Shown: one piece after another, positions 36,347 through 44,609 of the stretch
Layout of the letters: every line of letters begins with the position of its first letter
Numbering within the stretch: position 1 is the first letter of the stretch
NCBI RefSeq assembly: GCF_012928505.1
Contig: NZ_JABBJN010000032.1
Coordinates: 1 to 64,000 of the forward strand
Direction: 5' to 3'
From: Achromobacter sp. Bel
GTDB taxonomy: Bacteria; Pseudomonadota; Gammaproteobacteria; Burkholderiales; Burkholderiaceae_B
Length of the DNA: 64,000 nt
Position numbers and translations under genes: made by a program
Notes under the pieces: model-generated
The model's input: the letters and a program-made list of their open reading frames with translations, nothing else
Database searches by the model: none
What the model was told of the DNA's origin: nothing

Positions 36347-36736
36347 ATGAAACGGCCCACCATCCATGTGCAGCGCGTCTATGAAGGCACCGGCCCCGAG
36401 GGCAGCTACCGGGCGCTGGTCGATCGCATGTGGCCGCGCGGCCTGCGCCGCGCCGACCTGGGCCTGGACGAATGGGCGCGCGACATCGCGCCCACCGCCG
36501 AGCTGTGCAAGTGGTTCAGCCACGTGGACGAACGCTGGGAAGACTTCCGCGCCCAGTACCTGGCGCAACTGGCCGCGCCCGAGCAGCAGGCCCGCATGGC
36601 CGCCCTGCTTCAAGCGGCCGGCAAGCGCCCGCTGACGCTGCTGTACGGCGCCCGCAACACCGAACACAACCAGGCCGTCGTACTGTGCGACGCGCTGCAC
36701 GAGTACGCGCGCCACCACCCCGCGCGCGCGGCCTGA
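36347..36736 (+). CDS. DUF488-family protein
   Basis: This 129-residue cytosolic protein has the DUF488 pattern: IHVQRVYEG, the strongly conserved YRALVDRMWPRGLRRADLGL, WARDIAPTAELCKWFSHVDERW, and ARNTEHNQAVVLCDAL at the end. The biochemical role of the family is not established to my knowledge. CAGGAGG precedes the ATG at 36347; a GTG three bases earlier is also possible. It is likely co-transcribed with nhaA. Confidence 0.9.
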   Translation: MKRPTIHVQRVYEGTGPEGSYRALVDRMWPRGLRRADLGLDEWARDIAPTAELCKWFSHVDERWEDFRAQYLAQLAAPEQQARMAALLQAAGKRPLTLLYGARNTEHNQAVVLCDALHEYARHHPARAA

Positions 36737-36749
36737 GTCCCGCCATGCC

Positions 36750-37586
36750 CTAGGGCTGCTGGCAGGCGCGAACGCCGCGTGCGATCGCTTGCGCGGCTCG
36801 TTTCATGACATCGGGGCGAGCCAGCCGGCGTTCCTCGTCCGGATTCACGATCACGCCCACCTCCACCAACACGGCAGGCATGGGCGCGGTCTTCAGCACC
36901 GCCAACCCGTCGAAGCGGTGCACACCCAGCCCGCGGTCGATCAACGGCCGGTTTTCGCCGGCGATGGGTTCGGCGTGGTACAGCGAAGGCTTTTCCCCGG
37001 CAGCCACCAACGCCTCGCCGATGGCGCGCGCGCAGCGCAGGCTCTGTTCATACTTGGGATTGCGTTCGGACACGAACACCGAGAAGCCCGCGAACTCGCG
37101 CTGGCGGCCCGCGTCGATGTACTTCTGCTGCATCGAATCGTGATGGATCGAGACGAAAAGATCCGCCGTCGGCGCCATGCGCGACCGCTTGCCCAATTCC
37201 ACTTCCGCGCCGTCCGCCGCCACCTGGGTCACGCGGTCGCCGGCGGCACGCAGATCGGCCGCCACCAGATTACTGACGTCCAGGTTGTACAGGTACTCCA
37301 CCCGCCCGCTTGCACCCGTCGCGCCAGGCCGGCTGAGCGTGTGCCCGGTGTCCACGACGATATGCGCGGCCTGCGCCGGCAGCGCCGCCAGCGGACCTGC
37401 TGCGCAGAGCGCCAGGCGGGTCGCGGCCCATGAAGAACGACGGATGAACGCGGATGCGGCGCCGATGATGATCCCCAGCAAGAAGGTAGGCAGCTGGAAG
37501 CGGTCCGGCCACCGGAATGGGGCAGATGTTACCGGCAACCGAGGGTTGCCGGCGTTCAGGCTGCACTCAAGCGGAAGGACTACCAT
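36750..37586 (-). CDS. N-acetylmuramoyl-L-alanine amidase, Amidase_3 type
   Basis: This zinc amidase splits the bond between muramic acid and the peptide of murein. The metal and catalytic residues are visible: His in VVDTGHTLSRPGATG, Glu in GRVEYLYNL, His in LFVSIHHDS and the catalytic Glu in AVLVEVGVIVNPDEE. A hydrophobic export segment ends LAALPAQA. The start is uncertain. The ATG at 37586 adds about 35 residues that include a hairpin-forming stretch (37532-37552, CCGGCAACC/GGTTGCCGG), so a TTG at 37481 just before the export segment is a real alternative. It is convergent with the DUF488 gene and divergent to the dehydrogenase gene. Confidence 0.82.
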   Translation of the reverse strand: MVVLPLECSLNAGNPRLPVTSAPFRWPDRFQLPTFLLGIIIGAASAFIRRSSWAATRLALCAAGPLAALPAQAAHIVVDTGHTLSRPGATGASGRVEYLYNLDVSNLVAADLRAAGDRVTQVAADGAEVELGKRSRMAPTADLFVSIHHDSMQQKYIDAGRQREFAGFSVFVSERNPKYEQSLRCARAIGEALVAAGEKPSLYHAEPIAGENRPLIDRGLGVHRFDGLAVLKTAPMPAVLVEVGVIVNPDEERRLARPDVMKRAAQAIARGVRACQQP

Positions 37587-37704
37587 CCAGGAAGGCTCCT
37601 TGAGCAAGCGGCGCACCCGTCCTTGCCCGCAAGGCCCATTGCCGGCCCGCGCCCCCACGCAGCGTGCGCGGACATGCCGGCGTTCCTGACCCGGAGGTAG
37701 CAGC

Positions 37705-38490
37705 ATGAGCCAATTGAATGGAAAAGTCGCCGTCGTGACCGGCGCCGCCAGCGGCATCGGCAAAGAGATCGCCCTGACCCTCGCCCGCGCAGGCGCGACG
37801 GTCGCGATCGCCGACCTGAACCAGGCGGGCGCGGACGCCGTTGCCCGCGAAATCGAGCAGGCGGGCGGCAAGGCGATGGGCGTGGCGATGGACGTCACCA
37901 GCGAAGACGCCGTGAACCAGGGCATCGACAAGGTGGCGGCCGCCTACGGCAGTATCGACATCCTGATCTCGAACGCCGGCATCCAGATCGTTAATCCGAT
38001 CGAGAACTTCGCCTACTCGGACTGGAAGAAGATGCAGGCCATCCACGTGGACGGCGCCTTCCTGACGACCAAGGCGGCGCTCAAGCACATGTACCAGGGC
38101 AATCGCGGCGGCGTGGTCATCTACATGGGGTCGGTGCATTCGCACGAAGCCTCGCCGCTGAAGTCCGCCTATGTCGCCGCCAAGCATGCGCTGCTGGGCC
38201 TGGCCCGCGTGCTGGCCAAGGAAGGCGCGGCGCACAACGTGCGTTCGCACGTCATCTGCCCCGGTTTCGTACGCACGCCGCTGGTGGAAAAGCAAATCCC
38301 CGAGCAGGCCCGCGAACTGGGCATCAGCGAAGAGGACGTGGTGAAGAAGGTCATGCTGGGCGATACGGTGGACGGCGTCTTCACCACCGTGGAAGACGTA
38401 GCGCAAACCGCGCTTTTCCTGTGCGCCTTCCCCAGCGCGGCCTTCACCGGCCAATCGTTCGTGGTCAGCCACGGCTGGTACATGCAATAG
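37705..38490 (+). CDS. D-3-hydroxybutyrate dehydrogenase (SDR family)
   Basis: This 261-residue short-chain dehydrogenase has the NAD site [12 protein letters not shown], the NAG motif in [12 protein letters not shown], and the catalytic Ser and Tyr-x3-Lys in [24 protein letters not shown]. The [18 protein letters not shown] block, [15 protein letters not shown] and the terminal [10 protein letters not shown] are characteristic of bacterial 3-hydroxybutyrate dehydrogenase. That enzyme oxidises the monomer from polyhydroxybutyrate to acetoacetate. GGAGGTAGCAGC precedes the ATG. It stands alone; no PHB gene is adjacent. Confidence 0.9.
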   Translation: MSQLNGKVAVVTGAASGIGKEIALTLARAGATVAIADLNQAGADAVAREIEQAGGKAMGVAMDVTSEDAVNQGIDKVAAAYGSIDILISNAGIQIVNPIENFAYSDWKKMQAIHVDGAFLTTKAALKHMYQGNRGGVVIYMGSVHSHEASPLKSAYVAAKHALLGLARVLAKEGAAHNVRSHVICPGFVRTPLVEKQIPEQARELGISEEDVVKKVMLGDTVDGVFTTVEDVAQTALFLCAFPSAAFTGQSFVVSHGWYMQ

Positions 38491-38515
38491 GCGGCCGACG
38501 CGCCGAAGTTGATAC

Positions 38516-38582
38516 CCTTATGCCGTTGGCCGGCGCGCGGCGTTGCGTGCCGGCCGCCATTGGCTTGCCTGCGGGCATAAGG
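38516..38582 (+). promoter_or_regulatory. Structured tenA leader that pairs with the ribosome site
   Basis: CCTTATGCC (38516-38524) is complementary to GGCATAAGG (38574-38582) over nine bases. Inside is a second stem, GGCCGGC/GCCGGCC. The right arm contains the AAGG of the tenA ribosome site (AAGGA 38579-38583), so folding would block translation. The TPP-riboswitch CUGAGA core is absent. Confidence 0.5.
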
Positions 38583-38588
38583 AATCCC

Positions 38589-39251
38589 ATGTCTTTCAGC
38601 TCTGACGCCTGGGCGCGCAATGCCGCGCTCTACGAAAAAACGCGCGATATGCCGTTCAACCAGGAACTGGCCAGCGGCCTGCTCGACGAGAACGCATTCA
38701 AGCACTACATGATCCAGGACGCGCACTACCTGGTGGCGTTCGGTCGCGCGCTGGCGATCGCGGCCGCCAAGGCGGACGATGCCGACGGCGTCGTGCAGTT
38801 CGCGGATGCGGCCAAAGGCGCCGTCGTGGCCGAGCGTTCGCTGCATGCGGGCTTCATGAAGCAATTCGGCATCGACGCCGCCACCTTCGAGGCCACGCCC
38901 CTGACGCCTGCCAGCCACCACTACACGAGCTTCCTGATCGCCACCGCCTGGAGCGCGCCGTATCCGGTGGCGCTGGCGGCGCTGCTGCCGTGCTTCTGGA
39001 TCTATGCCGAGATCGGCCGCGAGATCCATGCGCATGCGGTGCGCCCCAATCCCTATGCGGCATGGATCGACACGTATGCCGGCGACGACTTCCATGCCCT
39101 GGTGCGTGCCGTGATCGCCTCGGTGGACCGCGCCGCCGAAACGGCGTCGGCCCACACGCGCGAGGCCATGCACCAGGCCTACACGCACGCCGCCCAACTG
39201 GAATGGATGTTCTGGGATTCGGCCCACCGGCAAGCCGGCTGGCCAGTCTGA
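38589..39251 (+). CDS. tenA: TenA-family aminopyrimidine aminohydrolase (thiaminase II)
   Basis: TenA salvages thiamin breakdown products by releasing the hydroxymethylpyrimidine amine. Active-site residues sit at the same numbers as in the Bacillus enzyme: Asp44 (MIQDAHYL), Cys135 (LLPCFWIYAEIG) and Glu205 (QLEWMFWD). The 220-residue length is normal. The ATG at 38589 has AAGGA 6 bp upstream. That site is caught in a predicted hairpin, suggesting translational control. No other thiamin gene is adjacent; the dehydrogenase lies upstream and ung downstream on the same strand. Confidence 0.93.
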   Translation: MSFSSDAWARNAALYEKTRDMPFNQELASGLLDENAFKHYMIQDAHYLVAFGRALAIAAAKADDADGVVQFADAAKGAVVAERSLHAGFMKQFGIDAATFEATPLTPASHHYTSFLIATAWSAPYPVALAALLPCFWIYAEIGREIHAHAVRPNPYAAWIDTYAGDDFHALVRAVIASVDRAAETASAHTREAMHQAYTHAAQLEWMFWDSAHRQAGWPV

Positions 39252-39311
39252 TTCCGGCATGGGCCGGGACGCGAATATTCCGGCGCGCCCCGCTATGCCA
39301 AAATCGCGCCC

Positions 39312-40073
39312 ATGCCGATCGATAACCGCCTCGTTCCCCACGCCCTCGCCGCCCAGACGGCGCAACTTCCCGACGCCTGGGCCGCCGCCTTCGGCAATCC
39401 TGCCGTCGCCGACGCGCTGGCCGCGGTCACCGCCCACGTCGAAAAGCGCCTTGCCGAAGGCGCGGTGGTCTATCCCGCCACGCCGTTCCGGGCCCTGCAC
39501 GGGCTGGCGCCGTCGGACGTGCGGGTGGTGATCCTGGGGCAAGACCCGTATCACGGGCCTGGCCAGGCCCAGGGCCTGGCGTTCTCGGTGCCCGACGATT
39601 GCAAGCGCCCGCCCAGCCTGCGCAACATCTTCAATGAGATCGCGCAGGAGTTCCCGGGCACGCCGGTGCCACAAGGCAACGACCTGAGCCCCTGGGCGGA
39701 CCAGGGCGTGCTGCTGTTGAACACCGCACTGACGGTGGAAGACGGCCAGCCCGCCTCCCACGCCAAGCGCGGCTGGGAAACCGTGACCGACGCCCTGATC
39801 TCGCGGGTCGCCCGGGACCCGTCGCCCAAGGCGTTCCTGCTGTGGGGCGCCCATGCGCAGGCCAAGCGGCTGTTGCTTCCCGACAACAGCGGCCATCTGG
39901 TCCTGATGTCCAACCATCCCTCCCCGCTTTCCGCCCGGCGGCCTCCGGTGCCTTTTCTGGGCTGCGGCCACTTCCGGGCGACCAACGACTGGCTCGTCGA
40001 CCAAGGGAAAAACCCTATTGATTGGGGACTGGACAAAAAAATAATTCCGCTGCAAGGCGAATTCGGGTTATGA
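39312..40073 (+). CDS. ung: Uracil-DNA glycosylase, family 1
   Basis: Ung removes uracil from DNA to start base excision repair. The 253-residue protein has the catalytic-water motif VILGQDPYHGPGQAQGLAFSV, the uracil-specific FLLWGAHAQAKR and the minor-groove loop NHPSPLSARR with the catalytic His. It has an Ala-rich N-terminal part before the conserved PATPFRALHGL. No strong ribosome site precedes the ATG at 39312. Confidence 0.95.
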   Translation: MPIDNRLVPHALAAQTAQLPDAWAAAFGNPAVADALAAVTAHVEKRLAEGAVVYPATPFRALHGLAPSDVRVVILGQDPYHGPGQAQGLAFSVPDDCKRPPSLRNIFNEIAQEFPGTPVPQGNDLSPWADQGVLLLNTALTVEDGQPASHAKRGWETVTDALISRVARDPSPKAFLLWGAHAQAKRLLLPDNSGHLVLMSNHPSPLSARRPPVPFLGCGHFRATNDWLVDQGKNPIDWGLDKKIIPLQGEFGL

Positions 40074-40352
40074 TCGTCGCACTGCACAAAACGAGTTCGG
40101 CATTTACCGCCTTGATTTAGCGGAATTTTTTGCAGTCTGCCGGGCAGCCTACGCCCCGGCCCCATGCCGAACTATCATCGATTCCTGACCTCCTTTCCTT
40201 TCGCCCTGCGTTCCAGTCTGTATACGAGAACGCGCCATGCGCACGGTTGATTCGGTCGGCACGATGCTCCATCAACCGTCGCCTGGATCCGGCCGCCTAA
40301 TCCCCTGGCCCGACCAAGCACTGCGTCGCATTGATTGCGGCAAGGGAAAGTA
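40074..40352. promoter_or_regulatory. Intergenic region and long leader of rhlE
   Basis: The 279 bp after ung contain a small hairpin with a T-run (CCGC/GCGG then AATTTTTT, about 40107-40131), which may end ung transcription. About 220 bp of leader before the rhlE ATG follow. A long 5' leader is usual for cold-induced helicase genes, but I see no defined motif. GGGAAAG is the likely ribosome site. Confidence 0.4.
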
Positions 40353-42167
40353 ATGTCTTTTGAAAACCTGGGTCTTGCACCCGCTCTGTTGTCGGCCGTC
40401 CAAGAAGCTGGCTTCAGCACCCCCACCCCCGTTCAAGCTGCCGCCATTCCGCAAGCATTGGCCGGTCACGACCTGATGGTGTCCGCGCAAACGGGTAGCG
40501 GCAAGACCGCCGCCTTCATGCTGCCGGCCCTGCACCGTATTGCCCAGATGCCCGCCAACAAGGGCGTCGGCGTGCAAGTGCTGGTTCTGACCCCGACTCG
40601 CGAACTGGCCCTGCAAGTCACCGAAGCGACCGATATGTACGGCCGCAAGCTGGCTGACCTGCGTACGGCCACCGTCGTCGGCGGCATGCCTTACGGCGCG
40701 CAATTGAAGGCGCTGTCGCGCCGCGTTGACGTCCTGGTCGCCACCCCCGGCCGCCTGATCGATCACCTGCAATCGGGCCGCGTCAAGCTGAACACCGTGC
40801 ACACGCTGGTCCTGGACGAAGCCGACCGCATGCTGGACATGGGCTTCATCGAAGATATCGAGACCATCGTCGGCCGCCTGCCGGAAGACCGCCAGACGCT
40901 GCTGTTCTCGGCCACGCTGGATGGCACGATCGCCAAGCTGGCGGCCAAAATGATGCGCGACCCGCAGCGTATCGAACTGGCTGGCGCCAAGGAAAAGCAC
41001 ACCAACATCACGCAAAGCCTGTTGTACGCGGACGATGCCAGCCACAAGATGCAGTTGCTGGACCACGTGCTGCGTGACGCCAAGCTGGATCAAGCCATTG
41101 TCTTCACGTCGACCAAGCGCGGCGCCGATGACCTGGCCGACCGCCTGGCCGACCAAGGCTTTGCCGCCGCTGCCCTGCATGGCGACATGAACCAGCGCCA
41201 ACGCACCCGCACCCTGTCGCAACTGCAACGCGGCCAGCTGCGCATCCTGGTGGCCACCGACGTGGCCGCCCGTGGCATCGACGTGCAAGGCATCAGCCAC
41301 GCCGTCAACTTCGACCTGCCGATGCAAGCCGAAGACTACGTGCACCGTATCGGCCGTACCGGCCGCGCCGGCCGCAGCGGTCTGGCGTTCACGCTGGCGA
41401 CGCACTCCGAGCGCCACAAGGTCCGCCGCATCGAACACTACATCGGCCAATCGATCACGCCTGAAGTGATCGCCGGCCTGGAACCCAAGCGCACGCCGCG
41501 TCCGTCGGCCGGCGGCAGCGGCGCCCCGCGCGGCGGCAAGCCGTTCGGCAAGCGTCCTGGCGGCTTCGGCGGTTCGCGCCATGAAGGCGGCTACCAAGGC
41601 AACCGTGAAGGCCGTTCTTTTGGCGGCCCGCGTGAAGGCGCTGCCCCGCGTGGCGAGTTCAAGCCGCGTGAAGGCGGTTACCAAGGCAACCGCGACGGCG
41701 CACCGCGCGAAGGCGGCTACCAAGGCAATCGTCCTTTCGGCGACCGCCCGGCCCGTTCGTTCAGCGACCGCCCCAGCTTCGGTGATCGTCCCCAGCGCGA
41801 AGGCGGCTACCAGGGCAATCGTCCCTTCGGCGACCGTCCCCAGCGTGAAGGCGGCTTCCGTGGCGGCGACCGCGATGCGCGTCCCAGCTTCGGCGGCGAC
41901 CGTCCCAGCTTTGGCGACCGCCCCCAGCGCGATGCCCGCCCGTTCAGCGAGCGCGCTCCCCGTGAAGGCGGCTTCCGCGGCGGCGACCGTGACGCCCGTC
42001 CGAGCTTCGGCGACCGTCCCAGCTTCGGCGACCGTCCGCAACGCGAAGGCGGCTTCCGCGGCGGTGATCGTCCGGAAGGCGGTTTCCGTGGCGCCAAGCC
42101 CTCGTTCGACAAGCGCCCCGGCGGCCCCGCCAAGCGCTTCGCCAAGCCGGCTGATCGCCGCGGCTAA
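40353..42167 (+). CDS. rhlE: DEAD-box RNA helicase, RhlE type, with long repetitive tail
   Basis: This is a 604-residue ATP-dependent RNA helicase. The core (1 to about 385) has the Q motif, AQTGSGKT, PTRELALQV, LDEADRMLDMGF, FSATLD, and HRIGRTGRAGRSG. The tail (about 390-604) is a low-complexity run of near repeats such as REGGYQGNR and REGGFRGGDRDARPSFGDRP, rich in Gly, Arg, Asp and Phe. That composition binds RNA weakly and can drive condensate formation in other DEAD proteins. The DNA of this part is likewise repetitive, so copy number may vary between strains. A strong terminator follows. Confidence 0.94.
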   Translation: MSFENLGLAPALLSAVQEAGFSTPTPVQAAAIPQALAGHDLMVSAQTGSGKTAAFMLPALHRIAQMPANKGVGVQVLVLTPTRELALQVTEATDMYGRKLADLRTATVVGGMPYGAQLKALSRRVDVLVATPGRLIDHLQSGRVKLNTVHTLVLDEADRMLDMGFIEDIETIVGRLPEDRQTLLFSATLDGTIAKLAAKMMRDPQRIELAGAKEKHTNITQSLLYADDASHKMQLLDHVLRDAKLDQAIVFTSTKRGADDLADRLADQGFAAAALHGDMNQRQRTRTLSQLQRGQLRILVATDVAARGIDVQGISHAVNFDLPMQAEDYVHRIGRTGRAGRSGLAFTLATHSERHKVRRIEHYIGQSITPEVIAGLEPKRTPRPSAGGSGAPRGGKPFGKRPGGFGGSRHEGGYQGNREGRSFGGPREGAAPRGEFKPREGGYQGNRDGAPREGGYQGNRPFGDRPARSFSDRPSFGDRPQREGGYQGNRPFGDRPQREGGFRGGDRDARPSFGGDRPSFGDRPQRDARPFSERAPREGGFRGGDRDARPSFGDRPSFGDRPQREGGFRGGDRPEGGFRGAKPSFDKRPGGPAKRFAKPADRRG

Positions 42168-42187
42168 TTCGCCCGCTTGACCCCCAA

Positions 42188-42221
42188 ACAAACCCCGCGC
42201 CTGTCGCGGGGTTTGTGTTTT
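42188..42221 (+). terminator. Rho-independent terminator of rhlE
   Basis: A perfect 12-bp stem (ACAAACCCCGCG 42188-42199 with CGCGGGGTTTGT 42205-42216) and a 5-nt loop are followed by GTTTT, 21 bp after the rhlE stop. Confidence 0.92.
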
Positions 42222-42274
42222 CAGAGCGGAAAACGCGCGCAGCATGACCGTTCTTTTTTTGGGAAAATGTGGCG

Positions 42275-43483
42275 ATGACCACGCCTTCTTCGACCATGCA
42301 ACGCCCCGCCCCCGCCAATCTGCCCCCACTGTCCGCCGCCGCCCAGGAACACAGCGCCGCCGCCGCCGCGCATTTGCGCGCCGCTATCGCGGCCAATGGC
42401 GGCTGGCTACCGTTCGACCACTGGATGGCAGAGGCCTTGTATGCGCCGGGCCTGGGCTATTACGCCGCCGGCAACGTCAAACTGGCCGATGGAGACGACG
42501 ATGCCAAGGCGCCCGCCGGCGACTTCGTCACCGCGCCGCAACTGACGCCGCTGTTCGCCCGCACGATTGCCCGCCAAGCGGCCCAGGTGCTGGCCCAGAC
42601 GCAGACACAAGCCGTGCTGGAATTCGGCGCAGGCACGGGCGCGCTGGCCGAAGGCGTGCTGCGCGAGCTGGACGCGCTGGGATTGGAGCAGACGCGATAT
42701 CTGATCCTGGAAGTGTCCGCGGATCTGCGCGCCCGCCAGGCGGCGCGACTGGCGCCGTTCGGCGATCGCGTGCAATGGCTGGATGCGCTGCCCCATGCGT
42801 TCGCCGGCTGCGTGCTGGCCAACGAGGTGCTGGACGCGATGCCCGTGTCGCTGTTCTCGTGGGACGCGGACGGCACCGTGCAGGAACGCGGCGTGGCGCT
42901 GGACGCGGACGGCGGCTTCGTCTGGGAAGACCGGTCGGCCCCGCCCGGGCTGGCATCGGCCGTTGCCGCGCGCATGCCGGCGCTGCCCGGCTACGTGTCG
43001 GAAATCAATCTGCAAGGCGAGGCCTGGATCGCCGCAATGGGCAGCTGGCTGGAACGCGGCGCCGCGCTGCTGGTGGACTACGGCTTTCCCCGCAGCGAGT
43101 ACTACCATCCCCAGCGCGCGGGCGGCACGCTCATGTGCCACCTGCGGCACCACGCGCATGGCGATCCCTTCACGGCCCCTGGCTTGCAGGACATCACCGC
43201 GCATGTGGATTTCACCGCCATGGCCGACGCGGCGCTGGAGGCCGGGCTGCAAGTGCTGGGGTATACCTCGCAGGCCCGCTTTCTGATGAACGCCGGGCTG
43301 ATGGACCTGCTTGGGCAACTGGATCCGTCGGACGCGCAGCAATACGCGCAAGCCGTGGCGCCCGTTCAAAAGCTGTTGTCGGAAGCCGAAATGGGCGAAC
43401 TCTTCAAGGTGCTGGCCGTGGGCCGGGGCATGACGGCGCCCCTGGCCGGGTTCTCGCACGGCGACCGGCTGGGCAAGCTGTAA
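42275..43483 (+). CDS. MidA/NDUFAF7-type SAM-dependent protein methyltransferase
   Basis: This 402-residue class I methyltransferase of the DUF185/NDUFAF7 family has MAEALYAPGLGYYAAG, GDFVTAPQLTPLFARTIA, SAM site VLEFGAGTGALAEGVL, NEVLDAMPV, and LVDYGFPRSEYYHPQRAGG. The mitochondrial homologue methylates an arginine of a complex I subunit; the bacterial substrate is less clear. Start at the ATG 42275; a GTG two codons earlier is possible and no strong ribosome site is seen. It converges with cca. Confidence 0.88.
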   Translation: MTTPSSTMQRPAPANLPPLSAAAQEHSAAAAAHLRAAIAANGGWLPFDHWMAEALYAPGLGYYAAGNVKLADGDDDAKAPAGDFVTAPQLTPLFARTIARQAAQVLAQTQTQAVLEFGAGTGALAEGVLRELDALGLEQTRYLILEVSADLRARQAARLAPFGDRVQWLDALPHAFAGCVLANEVLDAMPVSLFSWDADGTVQERGVALDADGGFVWEDRSAPPGLASAVAARMPALPGYVSEINLQGEAWIAAMGSWLERGAALLVDYGFPRSEYYHPQRAGGTLMCHLRHHAHGDPFTAPGLQDITAHVDFTAMADAALEAGLQVLGYTSQARFLMNAGLMDLLGQLDPSDAQQYAQAVAPVQKLLSEAEMGELFKVLAVGRGMTAPLAGFSHGDRLGKL

Positions 43484-43514
43484 GCGCAGGACCTGCGGCG
43501 CCGGGCCGGCGGTT

Positions 43515-44609
43515 TCAGCCCGCCTGAAGCCGCTCCAGCCGCGCCTGGCGCACGCTGCCCTTGATGCGGGCCGGGTCACCCGCGCAAGCCTTGGCAATCG
43601 CGCCGGCATCCACGCCGCGCACGGCGTCGGCACGCGCCTGCCACGCCGCCATGTCCACCGGCTGCAATACCGAAGCCGTCTTCAAGAGATCGAAAAACCG
43701 CTCGGGTTTGCGCAACGCGTCGGCGCGTTCCATCAGCGCCAGCTGCGCATCCGGGCCGCTGCTTTCAGCGGCATCCAGGCCCGCCAGCACCTCGGGCAGC
43801 AAGCGGGCGTAATCATTGCATTCGGTGGGCACGCGCATGCGCCGGCCCAGCGCCTCGCGGTCGGGCGTCAGCCGGCACAGCAGGGCATAGCGCCCCGCCA
43901 GCGACAATGCCTGCGCCGCGGCGCGGTCCACGTCGGCGCCGACCGCGTCCACGCCTTGCAGTTCGGGCATCACCCGGGCCAGCGCGCCGGATTCCTGCAG
44001 CAGGCCCAGCATCCGCGACGGTTTCTTCGCCATCAGGCCGCGCGACAATTCCTTCCAGACCCGTTCGGCCACCAGCGCGTCGGCCTCGCCGGCCTCGACC
44101 ATGCGCCGGCACAGTGCCAGCGTGTCGGGCGCCACGGTGAAATCGTCGAAACGCGCCGCGAACCGGCCCAGCCGCAGGATGCGCACCGGGTCTTCCTGGA
44201 ACGCTTCACCCACGTGACGGAACACGCGCGCGCGAACGTCGGCTTCGCCGCCCAGGGGGTCGACGAGTTGGCCGTCCTGCGTTTGGGCGATGGCGTTGAC
44301 GGTAAGGTCGCGGCGGCGCAGGTCTTCTTCCAGCGTCACGTCGGCGCCGGTGTAGAACGTGAACCCCTTATAGCCGCGGCCGGACTTGCGCTCGGTGCGC
44401 GCCAGCGCGTATTCCTCTTTGGTGCGCGGATGCAGGAACACCGGAAAATCGCCGCCGACCGGAATGAAGCCGCGGCGGACCATGTCTTCGGGCGTGGCGC
44501 CCACCACGACCCAGTCGTGGTCGCCTGGCGGCAGGCCGAGCAGTGCGTCGCGCACCGCCCCGCCCACGATATAGACCTGCAAGCCGTCGGTGGCCGGGTC
44601 CTGCGTCAT
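43515..44609 (-). CDS. cca: CCA tRNA nucleotidyltransferase
   Basis: This enzyme adds or repairs the 3'-CCA end of tRNAs. The 364-residue class II protein has the nucleotidyltransferase head [26 protein letters not shown], the [11 protein letters not shown] segment, [16 protein letters not shown], and the neck/body helices. The E. coli type carries a C-terminal HD phosphohydrolase of about 412 residues in total; here the protein is shorter and no HD motif is visible, so the extra activities are probably absent. Its ATG overlaps the slt stop by four bases, so translation is coupled. Confidence 0.93.
   Translation of the reverse strand: MTQDPATDGLQVYIVGGAVRDALLGLPPGDHDWVVVGATPEDMVRRGFIPVGGDFPVFLHPRTKEEYALARTERKSGRGYKGFTFYTGADVTLEEDLRRRDLTVNAIAQTQDGQLVDPLGGEADVRARVFRHVGEAFQEDPVRILRLGRFAARFDDFTVAPDTLALCRRMVEAGEADALVAERVWKELSRGLMAKKPSRMLGLLQESGALARVMPELQGVDAVGADVDRAAAQALSLAGRYALLCRLTPDREALGRRMRVPTECNDYARLLPEVLAGLDAAESSGPDAQLALMERADALRKPERFFDLLKTASVLQPVDMAAWQARADAVRGVDAGAIAKACAGDPARIKGSVRQARLERLQAG

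Noticed and set aside
38491-38588. TPP riboswitch before tenA
   Set aside because: The conserved CUGAGA and GAUCUGGAUAAUGCC-like blocks are absent; only a ribosome-site-pairing hairpin is seen.
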